Assembly: GCA_964423525.1 (NCBI GenBank)
Contig: CAYRFU010000370.1
Span: 1 to 6,608 of the forward strand
Direction: 5' to 3'
DNA length: 6,608 nucleotides
Source of the DNA: CAYRFU01 sp964423525
Lineage (GTDB): Bacteria > Vulcanimicrobiota > Xenobia > Xenobiales > JADMJV01
The notes below the pieces were generated by a model. That model was given only the letters and a program-made list of their open reading frames with translations. It did not search any database and was not told where the DNA came from. Each line of letters opens with the position of its first letter. The stretch's first letter is position 1. Shown one piece after another: positions 1 to 5,642 of this stretch. The position numbers and the translations under genes are program-made.

Positions 1-2
1 AA

Positions 3-221
3 GGCTTGGAGGCCTTGGCTTTCGGACCCGGCCCGTTCTTCCTAGTCGGCTCTCAATCTTCAGGCCTGGATTTCTACGATCGCTTCGATGGCGCTAAAGC
101 CTACACCCTCGAAGGAGAGAGAAGTTCCCCGGCGATGGCTCTGGCCACGGCTCCGAAGCTTTTGGCGGCCGGTTGGAAGGACGGTCAAGTCCTGGTTTGG
201 GGAGTGGGTGGCCACTGGTGA
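3..221 (+). CDS. C-terminal part of a WD40-like beta-propeller protein (5'-truncated by window edge)
   Basis: The reading frame is open from the left edge and stops at TGA 219-221, so only about the last 72 residues are visible. They read like the final blades of a beta-propeller: a strand set around ALAFGPGPFFLVGS, then about 40 residues later LLAAGWKDGQVLVWGV, which has the WD40 pattern of small residues, Asp-Gly turn and closing V-x-V-W. A TTG at 6 could be read as a start, but that would cut a blade in half, so I take the gene as truncated by the window. Such propellers usually serve as protein-interaction platforms; the partner here cannot be told. Its stop overlaps the GTG start of the next gene (GTGA, 218-221), so the two are very likely translated together. 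Confidence 0.7.
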   Translation, partial: GLEALAFGPGPFFLVGSQSSGLDFYDRFDGAKAYTLEGERSSPAMALATAPKLLAAGWKDGQVLVWGVGGHW

Positions 222-1459
222 GGCGCTTGTCTTGGCTTTTGATCGTTCTTCTCCTGGCGGGTTGTGCGACCCGCCGGGACGTCGTTCAGCTTAAGGGTGG
301 ACCCTCAGTGGGTCTGTCGGTGCCTCAAGAGTGGCACTACTATCCAGGCCATAAAGCCTGGGGCCTTCAGAAGCGAACTTCTGGTTCTTTGAATTGGCAT
401 TTCCGCGTGGTGGGGGTCCGTAACGACTTGCAAACTCAAGCCGAGGAGTTACTCCAGTCGATGACCTCTGACCCCTCTGCTTTCAAGCAGTCCTATCCAC
501 TGCAACGAAGTTTGGACGATTTGATCGAGGCGCTCGAGCAGCAAAGGGGAGCCTCTCAGCGGGCGAGCCTGGCACGACTACAGGCGATCGTCGACGAGCT
601 CAAGCTGCTCCGACAAAGGATCGTGAAGGGGCCTCCTCCCTCCGAGCAAGAGTTACAAGACGCGCTCAAACGTTGGCAAATCGAGATGGAAGAGATGGGA
701 AGCGATGAGACGTCCCGTCTGGCTCTGACCCTTTCAGCTGTCAATAGCTTTCTCCGGCTTGACCCCGACCGGTTAGAACCCCAGCCCATTACGGTGGCTG
801 GCTATCCCGGTCAACTGGTGACGGTGACCGACAATCAACCCGTGATGAAGTATGCCCTGGTGCCTTGGACCGAGCAGCAGGTCGTGGTTTTTGAGTTTTT
901 CGACAACCAAAGAGCCGGCACGTTTGAACAGGTCGAACCGATTCTCGACTCTGTGCAACTCGGGCTCGAGCGCGAAGAGGCCAAAGGCTGGCAGTCGGTT
1001 TTCGATTATGACAAAGACTCGTTGCTCGCCTTTTTGCTGGGCAGCCTGGTCCTGCTGGTGACCGTCCTGCCGGCGGTGGTCTCTTCCCAGAGCGCCTTCC
1101 GCCTGGCCCAGCAAGAAGGCGAGTTCGGGCAGGAATCGACCGAGCTTATCGTCCGAAGCGTCAGTCGAACGTTCGCCGTGGTCGCCTCTTTCGTGCTGGT
1201 CGTAATGATGGCCCTGGTGCTCCTTGACGCAGCTACAGGGAAGGGCTCTCTCTGGATGATCCTGCTGGTCATCCCAGGAGCCTTCTTGGCTGGGCTCGCC
1301 TGGCTGGTCGGCCTACTGGCGGGCCACGCGGCGGCCTATGCAGGTCGTCGCGCCTTTCGATACGGGCGGTTACCCTACACTTTGGCGGTCGTGATGGGCT
1401 TGATCGGGGGGACTTTAGCGGCGGTGGTGGCGGGCTTCATCCTGGCCGAAGTTGGGTAA
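218..1459 (+). CDS. Lipobox protein with coiled coil, PsbP/Mog1-like segment and four C-terminal membrane helices
   Basis: I chose the GTG at 218 (413 aa). It overlaps the upstream stop as GTGA, lies 13 bases after GGAG (201-204), and puts a lipoprotein signal exactly at the N-terminus: M-R-R, a hydrophobic stretch, then L-A-G-C with Cys16 as the predicted lipidated residue. An in-frame ATG at 173 would bury this signal. After Cys16 comes a polar outer region. Residues about 97-160 are rich in Glu, Gln, Arg and Leu with heptad-like spacing, probably a coiled-coil hairpin. Residues about 188-247 (PITVAGYPGQLVTV, then YALVPWTEQQVVVFEF, then FEQVEPILDSVQL) resemble the second half of the PsbP/Mog1-like fold. 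Four hydrophobic helices follow at about 269-289, 317-338, 345-368 and 387-410. A lipid anchor plus a polytopic C-terminus is unusual and argues for the inner membrane. The function is unknown. The 3' end converges on the response-regulator gene. Confidence 0.85.
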   Translation: MRRLSWLLIVLLLAGCATRRDVVQLKGGPSVGLSVPQEWHYYPGHKAWGLQKRTSGSLNWHFRVVGVRNDLQTQAEELLQSMTSDPSAFKQSYPLQRSLDDLIEALEQQRGASQRASLARLQAIVDELKLLRQRIVKGPPPSEQELQDALKRWQIEMEEMGSDETSRLALTLSAVNSFLRLDPDRLEPQPITVAGYPGQLVTVTDNQPVMKYALVPWTEQQVVVFEFFDNQRAGTFEQVEPILDSVQLGLEREEAKGWQSVFDYDKDSLLAFLLGSLVLLVTVLPAVVSSQSAFRLAQQEGEFGQESTELIVRSVSRTFAVVASFVLVVMMALVLLDAATGKGSLWMILLVIPGAFLAGLAWLVGLLAGHAAAYAGRRAFRYGRLPYTLAVVMGLIGGTLAAVVAGFILAEVG

Positions 1460-1977
1460 GAGCCTCCAGCGTCAGCTTGAGCTCCTCCAGCAGAGACTCG
1501 ACCGTCTAAAAATTCGGCCCGGCGACGATCCATCTCTTCGGCTTCTCGGCGAAGTCTTACCGACTCCTGTCGCACCTGACTTCTCTCGACGGCGTAGACA
1601 AGGGAGCGAAGCAGTCCCCGTCCATCCATCTGGTCCTTGATAATGTAGTCCTCGGCGCCTTGCCTGAGAGTCTCGCGGGCCAGCCGGGCGTCAGCCAGGC
1701 CGGTCAGCACCACCACCGGTAGGCCGGGCTGAGCGTGCTGGACTCGTTCCAGGGCTTCCAGTCCCTGAGTATCGGGGGGGCTCAGATCAAGTAACATCAG
1801 GTCGAAGTGCCTCTCGTTGAGCAACTGAAAAGCTTCGCTCAACCGAACAGCTCGGGTGAGACGGACCCGGGTATCTCCTCGAGCTGCCAGCTTGTAGGCC
1901 AGGAGCTCAGCGTCACTGGCACTGTCTTCGACCAGGAGCGCCTGGAGAGTGGGAGGGGACATCGATGAACTTATCAT
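1375..1977 (-). CDS. Stand-alone response-regulator receiver protein, 3' end out of frame
   Basis: This is a CheY-like receiver domain, which accepts phosphate from a histidine kinase. The key residues are all present: acidic pair E17-D18 (LLVEDS), phosphoacceptor D64 (FDLMLLDLSPPD), switch T92 (VVVLTG) and K114 (DYIIKD). No DNA-binding or enzymatic output domain follows, only a charged helix (residues about 128-158), so it probably acts by protein contact. As written the frame runs 200 aa to 1375, but its last 42 residues are low-complexity and antisense to membrane helices of the neighbouring gene. Dropping one base around 1500-1506 gives the tail VESLLEELKLTLEALTQLRPG-stop, with the stop at 1437-1439 and 179 aa in total. 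I think that is the true C-terminus. The start is uncertain: ATG 1977 or ATG 1962 (M6). Neither has a good Shine-Dalgarno sequence. A candidate -10 box overlaps 1977, which favours 1962. The gene is divergent from the halogenase-like gene. No partner kinase is seen in the window. Confidence 0.85.
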   Translation of the reverse strand: MISSSMSPPTLQALLVEDSASDAELLAYKLAARGDTRVRLTRAVRLSEAFQLLNERHFDLMLLDLSPPDTQGLEALERVQHAQPGLPVVVLTGLADARLARETLRQGAEDYIIKDQMDGRGLLRSLVYAVERSQVRQESVRLRREAEEMDRRRAEFLDGRVSAGGAQADAGGSYPTSARMKPATTAAKVPPIKPITTAKV

Positions 1978-2005
1978 ATTAGGTGTTACAGAATGTCGCT
2001 GTGAA
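1976..2005 (-). promoter_or_regulatory. Candidate sigma70-like promoter for the response regulator
   Basis: Read on the minus strand, TTCACA (2005-2000, five of six to TTGACA) is followed after 18 bases by TAATAT (1981-1976, four of six to TATAAT). Transcription would then begin a few bases inside the longest reading frame, giving a leaderless or nearly leaderless message starting at ATG 1962. That fits the lack of a ribosome binding site before either ATG. The -10 match is moderate, so this is a weak call. Confidence 0.3.
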
Positions 2006-2022
2006 CGAGATCACCGGCCAGG

Positions 2023-2116
2023 CCCCTAAGGAGGAGGGATACTGAGACTTCCAGAATCTTCATTTCGAGCCGCGGGAACTGTCTCACCCTCGCGGCCATT
2101 GACTATCTCTTAGGGG
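2023..2116 (+). promoter_or_regulatory. Folded 5' leader that can pair the ribosome binding site of the halogenase-like gene
   Basis: CCCCTAAG (2023-2030) and CTTAGGGG (2109-2116) are perfect 8-base complements. The second arm contains AGGGG (2112-2116), which is the ribosome binding site of the gene starting at 2122. Between the arms is a second stem: GCCGCG (2069-2074) pairs with CGCGGC (2091-2096), extended by a G-U and a G-C pair around a 12-base loop. The two stems nest without conflict, giving a compact leader in which the start region is closed. No run of T follows, so it is not an intrinsic terminator. I do not recognise a known riboswitch class. The pairing is seen in the sequence; a control function is inference. 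Confidence 0.45.
2042..2113 (+). CDS. Possible CTG-initiated leader peptide upstream of the halogenase-like gene
   Basis: AAGGAGG (2028-2034) is the strongest Shine-Dalgarno sequence seen in the window, yet no ATG, GTG or TTG follows at a usable distance. Seven bases later is CTG (2042). From there a 23-codon frame runs to TAG at 2111-2113, inside the second arm of the leader stem and just before the AGGGG used by the gene at 2122. An in-frame TTG at 2099 would give only four codons. A ribosome finishing this frame would open the stem and expose the downstream site, as in translational coupling. The peptide has no recognisable motif and no codon run suggesting amino-acid sensing. CTG starts are rare in bacteria, so confidence is low; the purine tract may be a ribosome standby site or chance. 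Confidence 0.22.
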   Translation: MRLPESSFRAAGTVSPSRPLTIS

Positions 2117-2121
2117 TTCGA

Positions 2122-3309
2122 ATGAAAAAGAAGCTTGGCGTGGTTGGGGTTGGCACCGCCGGTCTGATCAGCCTGATGCATTTTACCACTTGGCTTGACA
2201 AAAGCTGGGAGGTCTATTCTATCCACAATCCGAACAAAAAGATTCTCGGCATCGGCGAGAGCACGAACGGCGGTTTCGTTGCCGTACTTGAGAAAGGGAT
2301 CGGATTTTCTCTGTCCCGCCAGGAAGATATCCAAGCACTCGAAGCTACCCTCAAGTTCGGTAGTCTTTTCAAAGGATGGCGAGATGAGGACTTCATCAAT
2401 CCTTTGCTGGATGGCAACGTCGCTATTCATTTCAACAATTTTCGCTTTCAGGCGCTAGTCCACAAGCGCCTCAGCGAGTTGTGGCCGGACCAGTTCAAAG
2501 CGATCGAAGGCGATGTGGAAGAGTTCGCCAGCACCCACGATAAAGCTCTCCTGACCATCGACGGAAAGGAGCACGAGTTCGACTGGGTGGTGGACTGCAC
2601 CGGTTTCCCCAAAGATTATGCTGAATACACTTTGAGCGACTGCTCCCCGGTGACGCGTTGCCTCGTGCACAATGTGAAAGACTTCGTCGAGGAGCCTTTC
2701 ACCGATCACGTGGCCACCGACCACGGCTGGATGTTCGGCATCCCGCTGACCACGCGCAAGAGCTACGGCTACCTTTTCAACGAGAAGATCACGGACAAAG
2801 AGGTGGCCATCAAAGACTTTATGAACGTGATCGGAGAGCCCGAGGACGGCTGGGAAGGGATCGAGTTCAAGTTCCGCTCCTACTACGTCAATCGGATGAT
2901 CAACGGCCGCATCATGAGAAACGGCAACCGGGCCCTTTTCTTCGAGCCGATTGTGGCCAATTCCATCTTTCTCTACATTTACGCGGCTCGCCTCTTCTAC
3001 GACCACATCACCGGTGTCACGTCTCGCGACGACTGTAACGACGCCTTTCTGCGCTCCGTGCGCGAGATGGAAGACACCATCAGCTATTACTACAGCAGCG
3101 GTGCTGACCGCGACACCAAGTTCTGGAACGATGCCAAAGACCGATGCGCCAAACGGCTCACGCGACGACCAGAATTCAAAGAGGCGATGAATCATTATCG
3201 GGATTTGAAAGAGAAAGGTATCCTCTACCACGCTGGCAGCTACGCTTTCGCACCCCAAACCTGGGAACTGATCGACAAATATTTCGAAAGCAAACTCGTC
3301 ACGGTCTAG
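2122..3309 (+). CDS. Divergent flavin-dependent tryptophan-halogenase-like protein
   Basis: The ATG at 2122 follows AGGGG (2112-2116) at a good distance. The 395-aa product belongs by motif order to the FAD-dependent tryptophan halogenase/monooxygenase superfamily. It shows the FAD dinucleotide motif GVGTAG (residues 9-14), GIGES (43-47), the lysine motif LKFGSLFKGWR with K78 where PrnA has catalytic K79, VDCTGF (157-162), GWMFGIPL (202-209) in place of GWxWxIPL, FFEPIVANS (273-281) in place of FVEPLESTG, and DRDTKFW (329-335), like the family's RxDTPFW. True halogenases bind FADH2 and chloride and make hypohalous acid, held by the lysine and a glutamate. Here that glutamate (E346 in PrnA) aligns with V278, the halide-site Ser-Thr-Gly becomes Ala-Asn-Ser, and the second Trp of WxWxIP is Phe205. 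The protein is also over 100 aa shorter than tryptophan halogenases. It may be a non-halogenating flavoenzyme or use another chemistry. GC is lower than in its neighbours. It probably leads an operon. Confidence 0.85.
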   Translation: MKKKLGVVGVGTAGLISLMHFTTWLDKSWEVYSIHNPNKKILGIGESTNGGFVAVLEKGIGFSLSRQEDIQALEATLKFGSLFKGWRDEDFINPLLDGNVAIHFNNFRFQALVHKRLSELWPDQFKAIEGDVEEFASTHDKALLTIDGKEHEFDWVVDCTGFPKDYAEYTLSDCSPVTRCLVHNVKDFVEEPFTDHVATDHGWMFGIPLTTRKSYGYLFNEKITDKEVAIKDFMNVIGEPEDGWEGIEFKFRSYYVNRMINGRIMRNGNRALFFEPIVANSIFLYIYAARLFYDHITGVTSRDDCNDAFLRSVREMEDTISYYYSSGADRDTKFWNDAKDRCAKRLTRRPEFKEAMNHYRDLKEKGILYHAGSYAFAPQTWELIDKYFESKLVTV

Positions 3310-3346
3310 GCATCGCGCACTCTGAATTAAGGATAGTTTCAGACGG

Positions 3347-3372
3347 CCTTGGTAGCCTTCCGCCGAGGAAGG
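3347..3372 (+). promoter_or_regulatory. Hairpin covering the ribosome binding site of the membrane-protein gene
   Basis: CCTTCC (3356-3361) pairs perfectly with GGAAGG (3367-3372) across a five-base loop. The second arm is the Shine-Dalgarno sequence (GAGGAAGG, 3365-3372) for ATG 3382. An overlapping alternative stem is possible between CCTTGG (3347-3352) and CCGAGG (3363-3368) with one G-U pair. The two stems exclude each other. Such a hairpin could lower translation unless ribosomes or a factor open it. The arms are short and the role is unproven. Confidence 0.35.
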
Positions 3373-3381
3373 AACAGCCCT

Positions 3382-4359
3382 ATGCCGATCAAGAAAGCTT
3401 TTCACCCCCCCTGCTCAAGCCACCTCCGCCGCAGTGCCCCTCCGGTCGACGAGGGCTCGCACCAAGCCGTCCGTGACGAGGTCGTCAGTCTTCGCAAAGA
3501 AGGCGAAGCCGGTCAACTGACCTACTCCGCCGATTGGGCCCCACAGGCCTCCGACGACCGACCTAAGCTAAACGGTTTTCAGAAGGGGGCCGTGGTAGTC
3601 GGACTCGGTCTAACGGGCCTGACTGTTATCGGAGCGGTGTCCGGAGGAGGGAAAGCTCCAGAGCCACCCCGCACCCGGGTGAGTCGTCCCGTGCAGACCC
3701 AGGAGGTCGAGGCACCCGTTTCGCTAGTCGAGACGGCTGAGCCCAGTGACGCGAGAGAGGTGTTGGTGGATCTTTCCCACCGCGCTCACGCCCAGGCCTT
3801 TTTGCCTGGGACCTCGAAGGTCTACGAAGAGGCCTACATCCAGACCTTAGTCGAGCGAGACTTGGCCCGCTCGGAACTGGCAGAGGACTCGCCCAAATTC
3901 ACGGCTTTGGGAGTCGACGACAACCAGGCCACGAAGATCTACTTGGATGCCAATTTGGAAGAAGTCGGCTGGGGGAAAGGGACCTCGAATTACGGCGACT
4001 TTTTCACTCGGCCCACTCGCATGAACGGAAACGGTTCTGGGATTCGAGACCGGATCATTCAGTATCATCTCTCTTGCGTTTACCGATTGGAAGAGGACAC
4101 GGTCTTTCACGGGGTCGAGTTACCGGCCGGTCTTTATCGCGTAGTAACCATGGAACCGGCGTCTCAAGTCGCAACACCCCATATGCAACACGGGGTCTGT
4201 CCAGGTCATCGCCTCAAGCCTAGCGGCTCGCGCATTCCCGGAGACTACGTCCCGACTCAGACTTTGGAGAACGGCGAGGCAGCTTACCTGAACCGGATGG
4301 ACATCCTCCAGATTCAGACGTTGTCAGAGAAAGACCAGGTCCGACTCGGACTCGAATGA
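3382..4359 (+). CDS. Single-pass membrane protein with outer domain, function unknown
   Basis: I chose ATG 3382 (325 aa), nine bases after GAGGAAGG. A TTG at 3349 extends the frame by 11 residues but has no ribosome binding site and would include the leader hairpin. The protein has an N-terminal tail of about 66 residues, basic at first and then charged; one transmembrane helix at about 68-87 (GAVVVGLGLTGLTVIGAVSGGG region); a proline-rich linker at about 92-125; and a C-terminal domain at about 126-325, likely outside the membrane. That domain contains only two cysteines, C232 (HLSCVYR) and C273 (HGVCPGH), which could form a disulfide. It also has an aromatic/Gly-rich stretch (EEVGWGKGTSNYGDFF, about 193-208) and a turn-rich LPAGLYRV segment. 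I recognise no family. The stop overlaps the next start as ATGA (4356-4359), so it is translationally coupled to the DUF2891 gene and may work with it in the envelope. Confidence 0.8.
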   Translation: MPIKKAFHPPCSSHLRRSAPPVDEGSHQAVRDEVVSLRKEGEAGQLTYSADWAPQASDDRPKLNGFQKGAVVVGLGLTGLTVIGAVSGGGKAPEPPRTRVSRPVQTQEVEAPVSLVETAEPSDAREVLVDLSHRAHAQAFLPGTSKVYEEAYIQTLVERDLARSELAEDSPKFTALGVDDNQATKIYLDANLEEVGWGKGTSNYGDFFTRPTRMNGNGSGIRDRIIQYHLSCVYRLEEDTVFHGVELPAGLYRVVTMEPASQVATPHMQHGVCPGHRLKPSGSRIPGDYVPTQTLENGEAAYLNRMDILQIQTLSEKDQVRLGLE

Positions 4360-5414
4360 GGCGAGTTCTGACCTTCTTGATGGTCTGGTTGGCTCTGCCC
4401 TCCTGGGGCCAGGACCTGGAGTTGACCCGCGCTCAAGCTTCCCGCTTGGCCCGGCTTCCTCTGGCAAGCCTGCAAAGGGAGTTTCCCAACAAGCTTGAGC
4501 ATGTCATGAATGATGCAGGCGAGGTTCAAAGCCCTCGTCAACTCCATCCAGCCTTCTACGGCTCCTACGATTGGCACTCTTGTGTTCACGGCCACTGGAT
4601 GTTAGTTCGAATCCTCAAAGCTTATCCCGAGCTACCAGAGGCCGAGCGGATTCGGGAGGTGCTCGACCAGAATCTCAGCGCGGAGAATCTGGTTGCCGAG
4701 GCGACCTACCTCGACCAGCCGAACCGTAGATCGTTCGAACGGCCCTACGGGTGGGGGTGGTTACTCAAGCTGGCTGAAGAATTGCATACCTTCGACGACC
4801 CCCAGGGCCAGCGTTGGAGCCTCAATCTAGAACCTCTCACCCAAAGGGTGGTGGCTCGTTATCTCGACTTCTTTCCTCGCCAGACCTATCCGATCCGGAG
4901 CGGTGTTCATTCCAACTCGGCTTTGGGCCTGACCTTCGCGCTGGACTACAGCCGAGCTGTCGGCGATCAGAAGCTCGAGGCCCTGGTTTTGGAGAGAAGC
5001 CGAGCATACTATCTCCAGGATCGGGATTATCCGGCCCGCTGGGAACCGGGTGGAGACCATTTTCTATCGCCAGCGTTGACCGAGGCTGACCTCATGAGAC
5101 GAGTTTTGGACGAGTTGGAGTTCAGGCAGTGGTTTCATCAGTTCTTGCCTGAACTCCCCGAATCTCTCCTTCGCCCGGCCCAGGTTAGCGATCGAACCGA
5201 CCCCAAAATTGTTCACCTCGACGGGCTCAACCTGAGCCGCGCCTGGGCTATGCGAGGGGTGGCTCAAGCTCTGGCTCCGGGCGACCCGGCTCGGGGGCGC
5301 CTTCGCCAGTCTGCCCAACTCCACGGCCAGGCAGCACTCGCTCACGTGACCAGCGGGGATTACGCTGGCGAGCACTGGTTGGCCAGCTTCGCCGTCTATC
5401 TCCTGAGCCAGTAG
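4356..5414 (+). CDS. Secreted DUF2891 family protein
   Basis: The 352-aa product starts at ATG 4356, overlapping the previous stop. It begins with a Sec-type signal peptide: M-R-R, a hydrophobic core of about 13 residues, and probable cleavage near LPSWG-QD (residues 18-19). The rest carries, in order, the blocks I know from DUF2891 proteins: HPAFYGSYDWHSCVHGHW (64-81), SFERPYGWGWLLKLA (126-140), YPIRSGVHSNSALGL (178-192), GDHFLSPALTEADLMRRVL (233-251), HLDGLNLSRAWAMRGVA (287-303) and GEHWLASFAVYLL (338-350). The length is normal for the family, and all blocks look intact. The family has no assigned reaction that I know of. The repeated helical pattern with conserved His, Asp, Glu and Trp resembles (alpha/alpha)6-barrel carbohydrate-active proteins, which is inference. 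Location should be periplasmic or extracellular. It is the last gene of the plus-strand group and faces the pseudo-amidase gene. Confidence 0.9.
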   Translation: MRRVLTFLMVWLALPSWGQDLELTRAQASRLARLPLASLQREFPNKLEHVMNDAGEVQSPRQLHPAFYGSYDWHSCVHGHWMLVRILKAYPELPEAERIREVLDQNLSAENLVAEATYLDQPNRRSFERPYGWGWLLKLAEELHTFDDPQGQRWSLNLEPLTQRVVARYLDFFPRQTYPIRSGVHSNSALGLTFALDYSRAVGDQKLEALVLERSRAYYLQDRDYPARWEPGGDHFLSPALTEADLMRRVLDELEFRQWFHQFLPELPESLLRPAQVSDRTDPKIVHLDGLNLSRAWAMRGVAQALAPGDPARGRLRQSAQLHGQAALAHVTSGDYAGEHWLASFAVYLLSQ

Positions 5415-5420
5415 TCTCGG

Positions 5421-5453
5421 AAAAGAAAGAAGACCTGCGGAAGATTCCGCAGG
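5421..5453 (-). terminator. Intrinsic terminator, minus strand
   Basis: CCTGCGGAA (5434-5442) and TTCCGCAGG (5445-5453) are perfect 9-base arms; in practice an 8-bp stem with a four-base loop. On the minus strand the stem is followed directly by a pyrimidine tract, TCTTCTTTCTTTT (5433-5421), as expected for rho-independent termination. On the plus strand the next bases are GC-rich with no T run, so it should serve the minus-strand gene that stops at 5703, leaving a 3' untranslated tail of about 270 bases. Confidence 0.65.
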
Positions 5454-5458
5454 CCGAG

Positions 5459-5492
5459 TGGACCAGAACCCACGCCAATAAACTCTGGTCCG
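5459..5492. other. Second hairpin between the convergent genes
   Basis: GGACCAGA (5460-5467) and TCTGGTCC (5484-5491) are perfect 8-base complements around a 16-base loop, with a further T-G pair on the outside. It lies six bases from the terminator stem, so a transcript of either strand could form two stems side by side. No T run follows on the plus strand. It might protect the 3' end of the DUF2891 message or help termination from the right; the role is not shown. Confidence 0.4.
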
Positions 5493-5519
5493 TTCGAGAG
5501 AGAATGAGGCCGGAGGAAG

Positions 5520-5642
5520 ATGATGATGCAGGAGGCTCCGAACCTCATCGAGCTGTTCTCTTGGGCTATATTAGGCTTCAGGAGTTGCCATCGAGTCGCA
5601 AACAAGCTCCAGGTTATGACAAAAATATTGCAAGAATGTTAA
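5520..5642 (+). CDS. Possible 38-40-residue small protein
   Basis: Three in-frame ATGs (5520, 5523, 5526) follow GGAGGA (5512-5517). The third gives the best spacing, eight bases. The frame ends at TAA 5640-5642. The peptide begins MQEAPNLIELFSWAILGF and continues with basic residues, two cysteines and KLQVMTKILQEC; it could form an amphipathic helix. It matches nothing I recognise. The segment is AT-richer than the genes around it and lies opposite the untranslated tail of the minus-strand gene. A real small gene is possible because of the good ribosome binding site, but a chance frame is more likely. Confidence 0.22.
   Translation: MMMQEAPNLIELFSWAILGFRSCHRVANKLQVMTKILQEC

Noticed and set aside
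173..217. ATG-initiated 15-residue extension of the lipoprotein
   Set aside because: It would bury the lipobox signal and overlap the propeller gene by 49 bases; GTG 218 gives a GTGA overlap and a normal signal peptide.
773..1272. Two overlapping minus-strand frames within the lipoprotein gene
   Set aside because: They are antisense shadows of a well-supported gene and have no start signals or recognisable domains.
1375..1436. Response-regulator C-terminus as read without frame correction
   Set aside because: The residues are the antisense of the neighbouring membrane helices and low in complexity, while the shifted frame gives a coherent coiled-coil tail.
2099..2127. TTGACT as a -35 box for the halogenase-like gene
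   Set aside because: The matching -10 position would fall on the start codon (ATGAAA), which is not a -10 sequence; no convincing plus-strand promoter was found in 1978-2121.
3349..3381. TTG start extending the membrane protein by 11 residues
   Set aside because: No ribosome binding site precedes it, and it would put the good GAGGAAGG and leader hairpin inside the coding region.
2455..3405. 316-aa open frame antisense to the halogenase-like gene
   Set aside because: It mirrors a gene with clear family motifs, shows no domain or motif of its own, and has no ribosome binding site; long antisense frames are common in GC-rich DNA.
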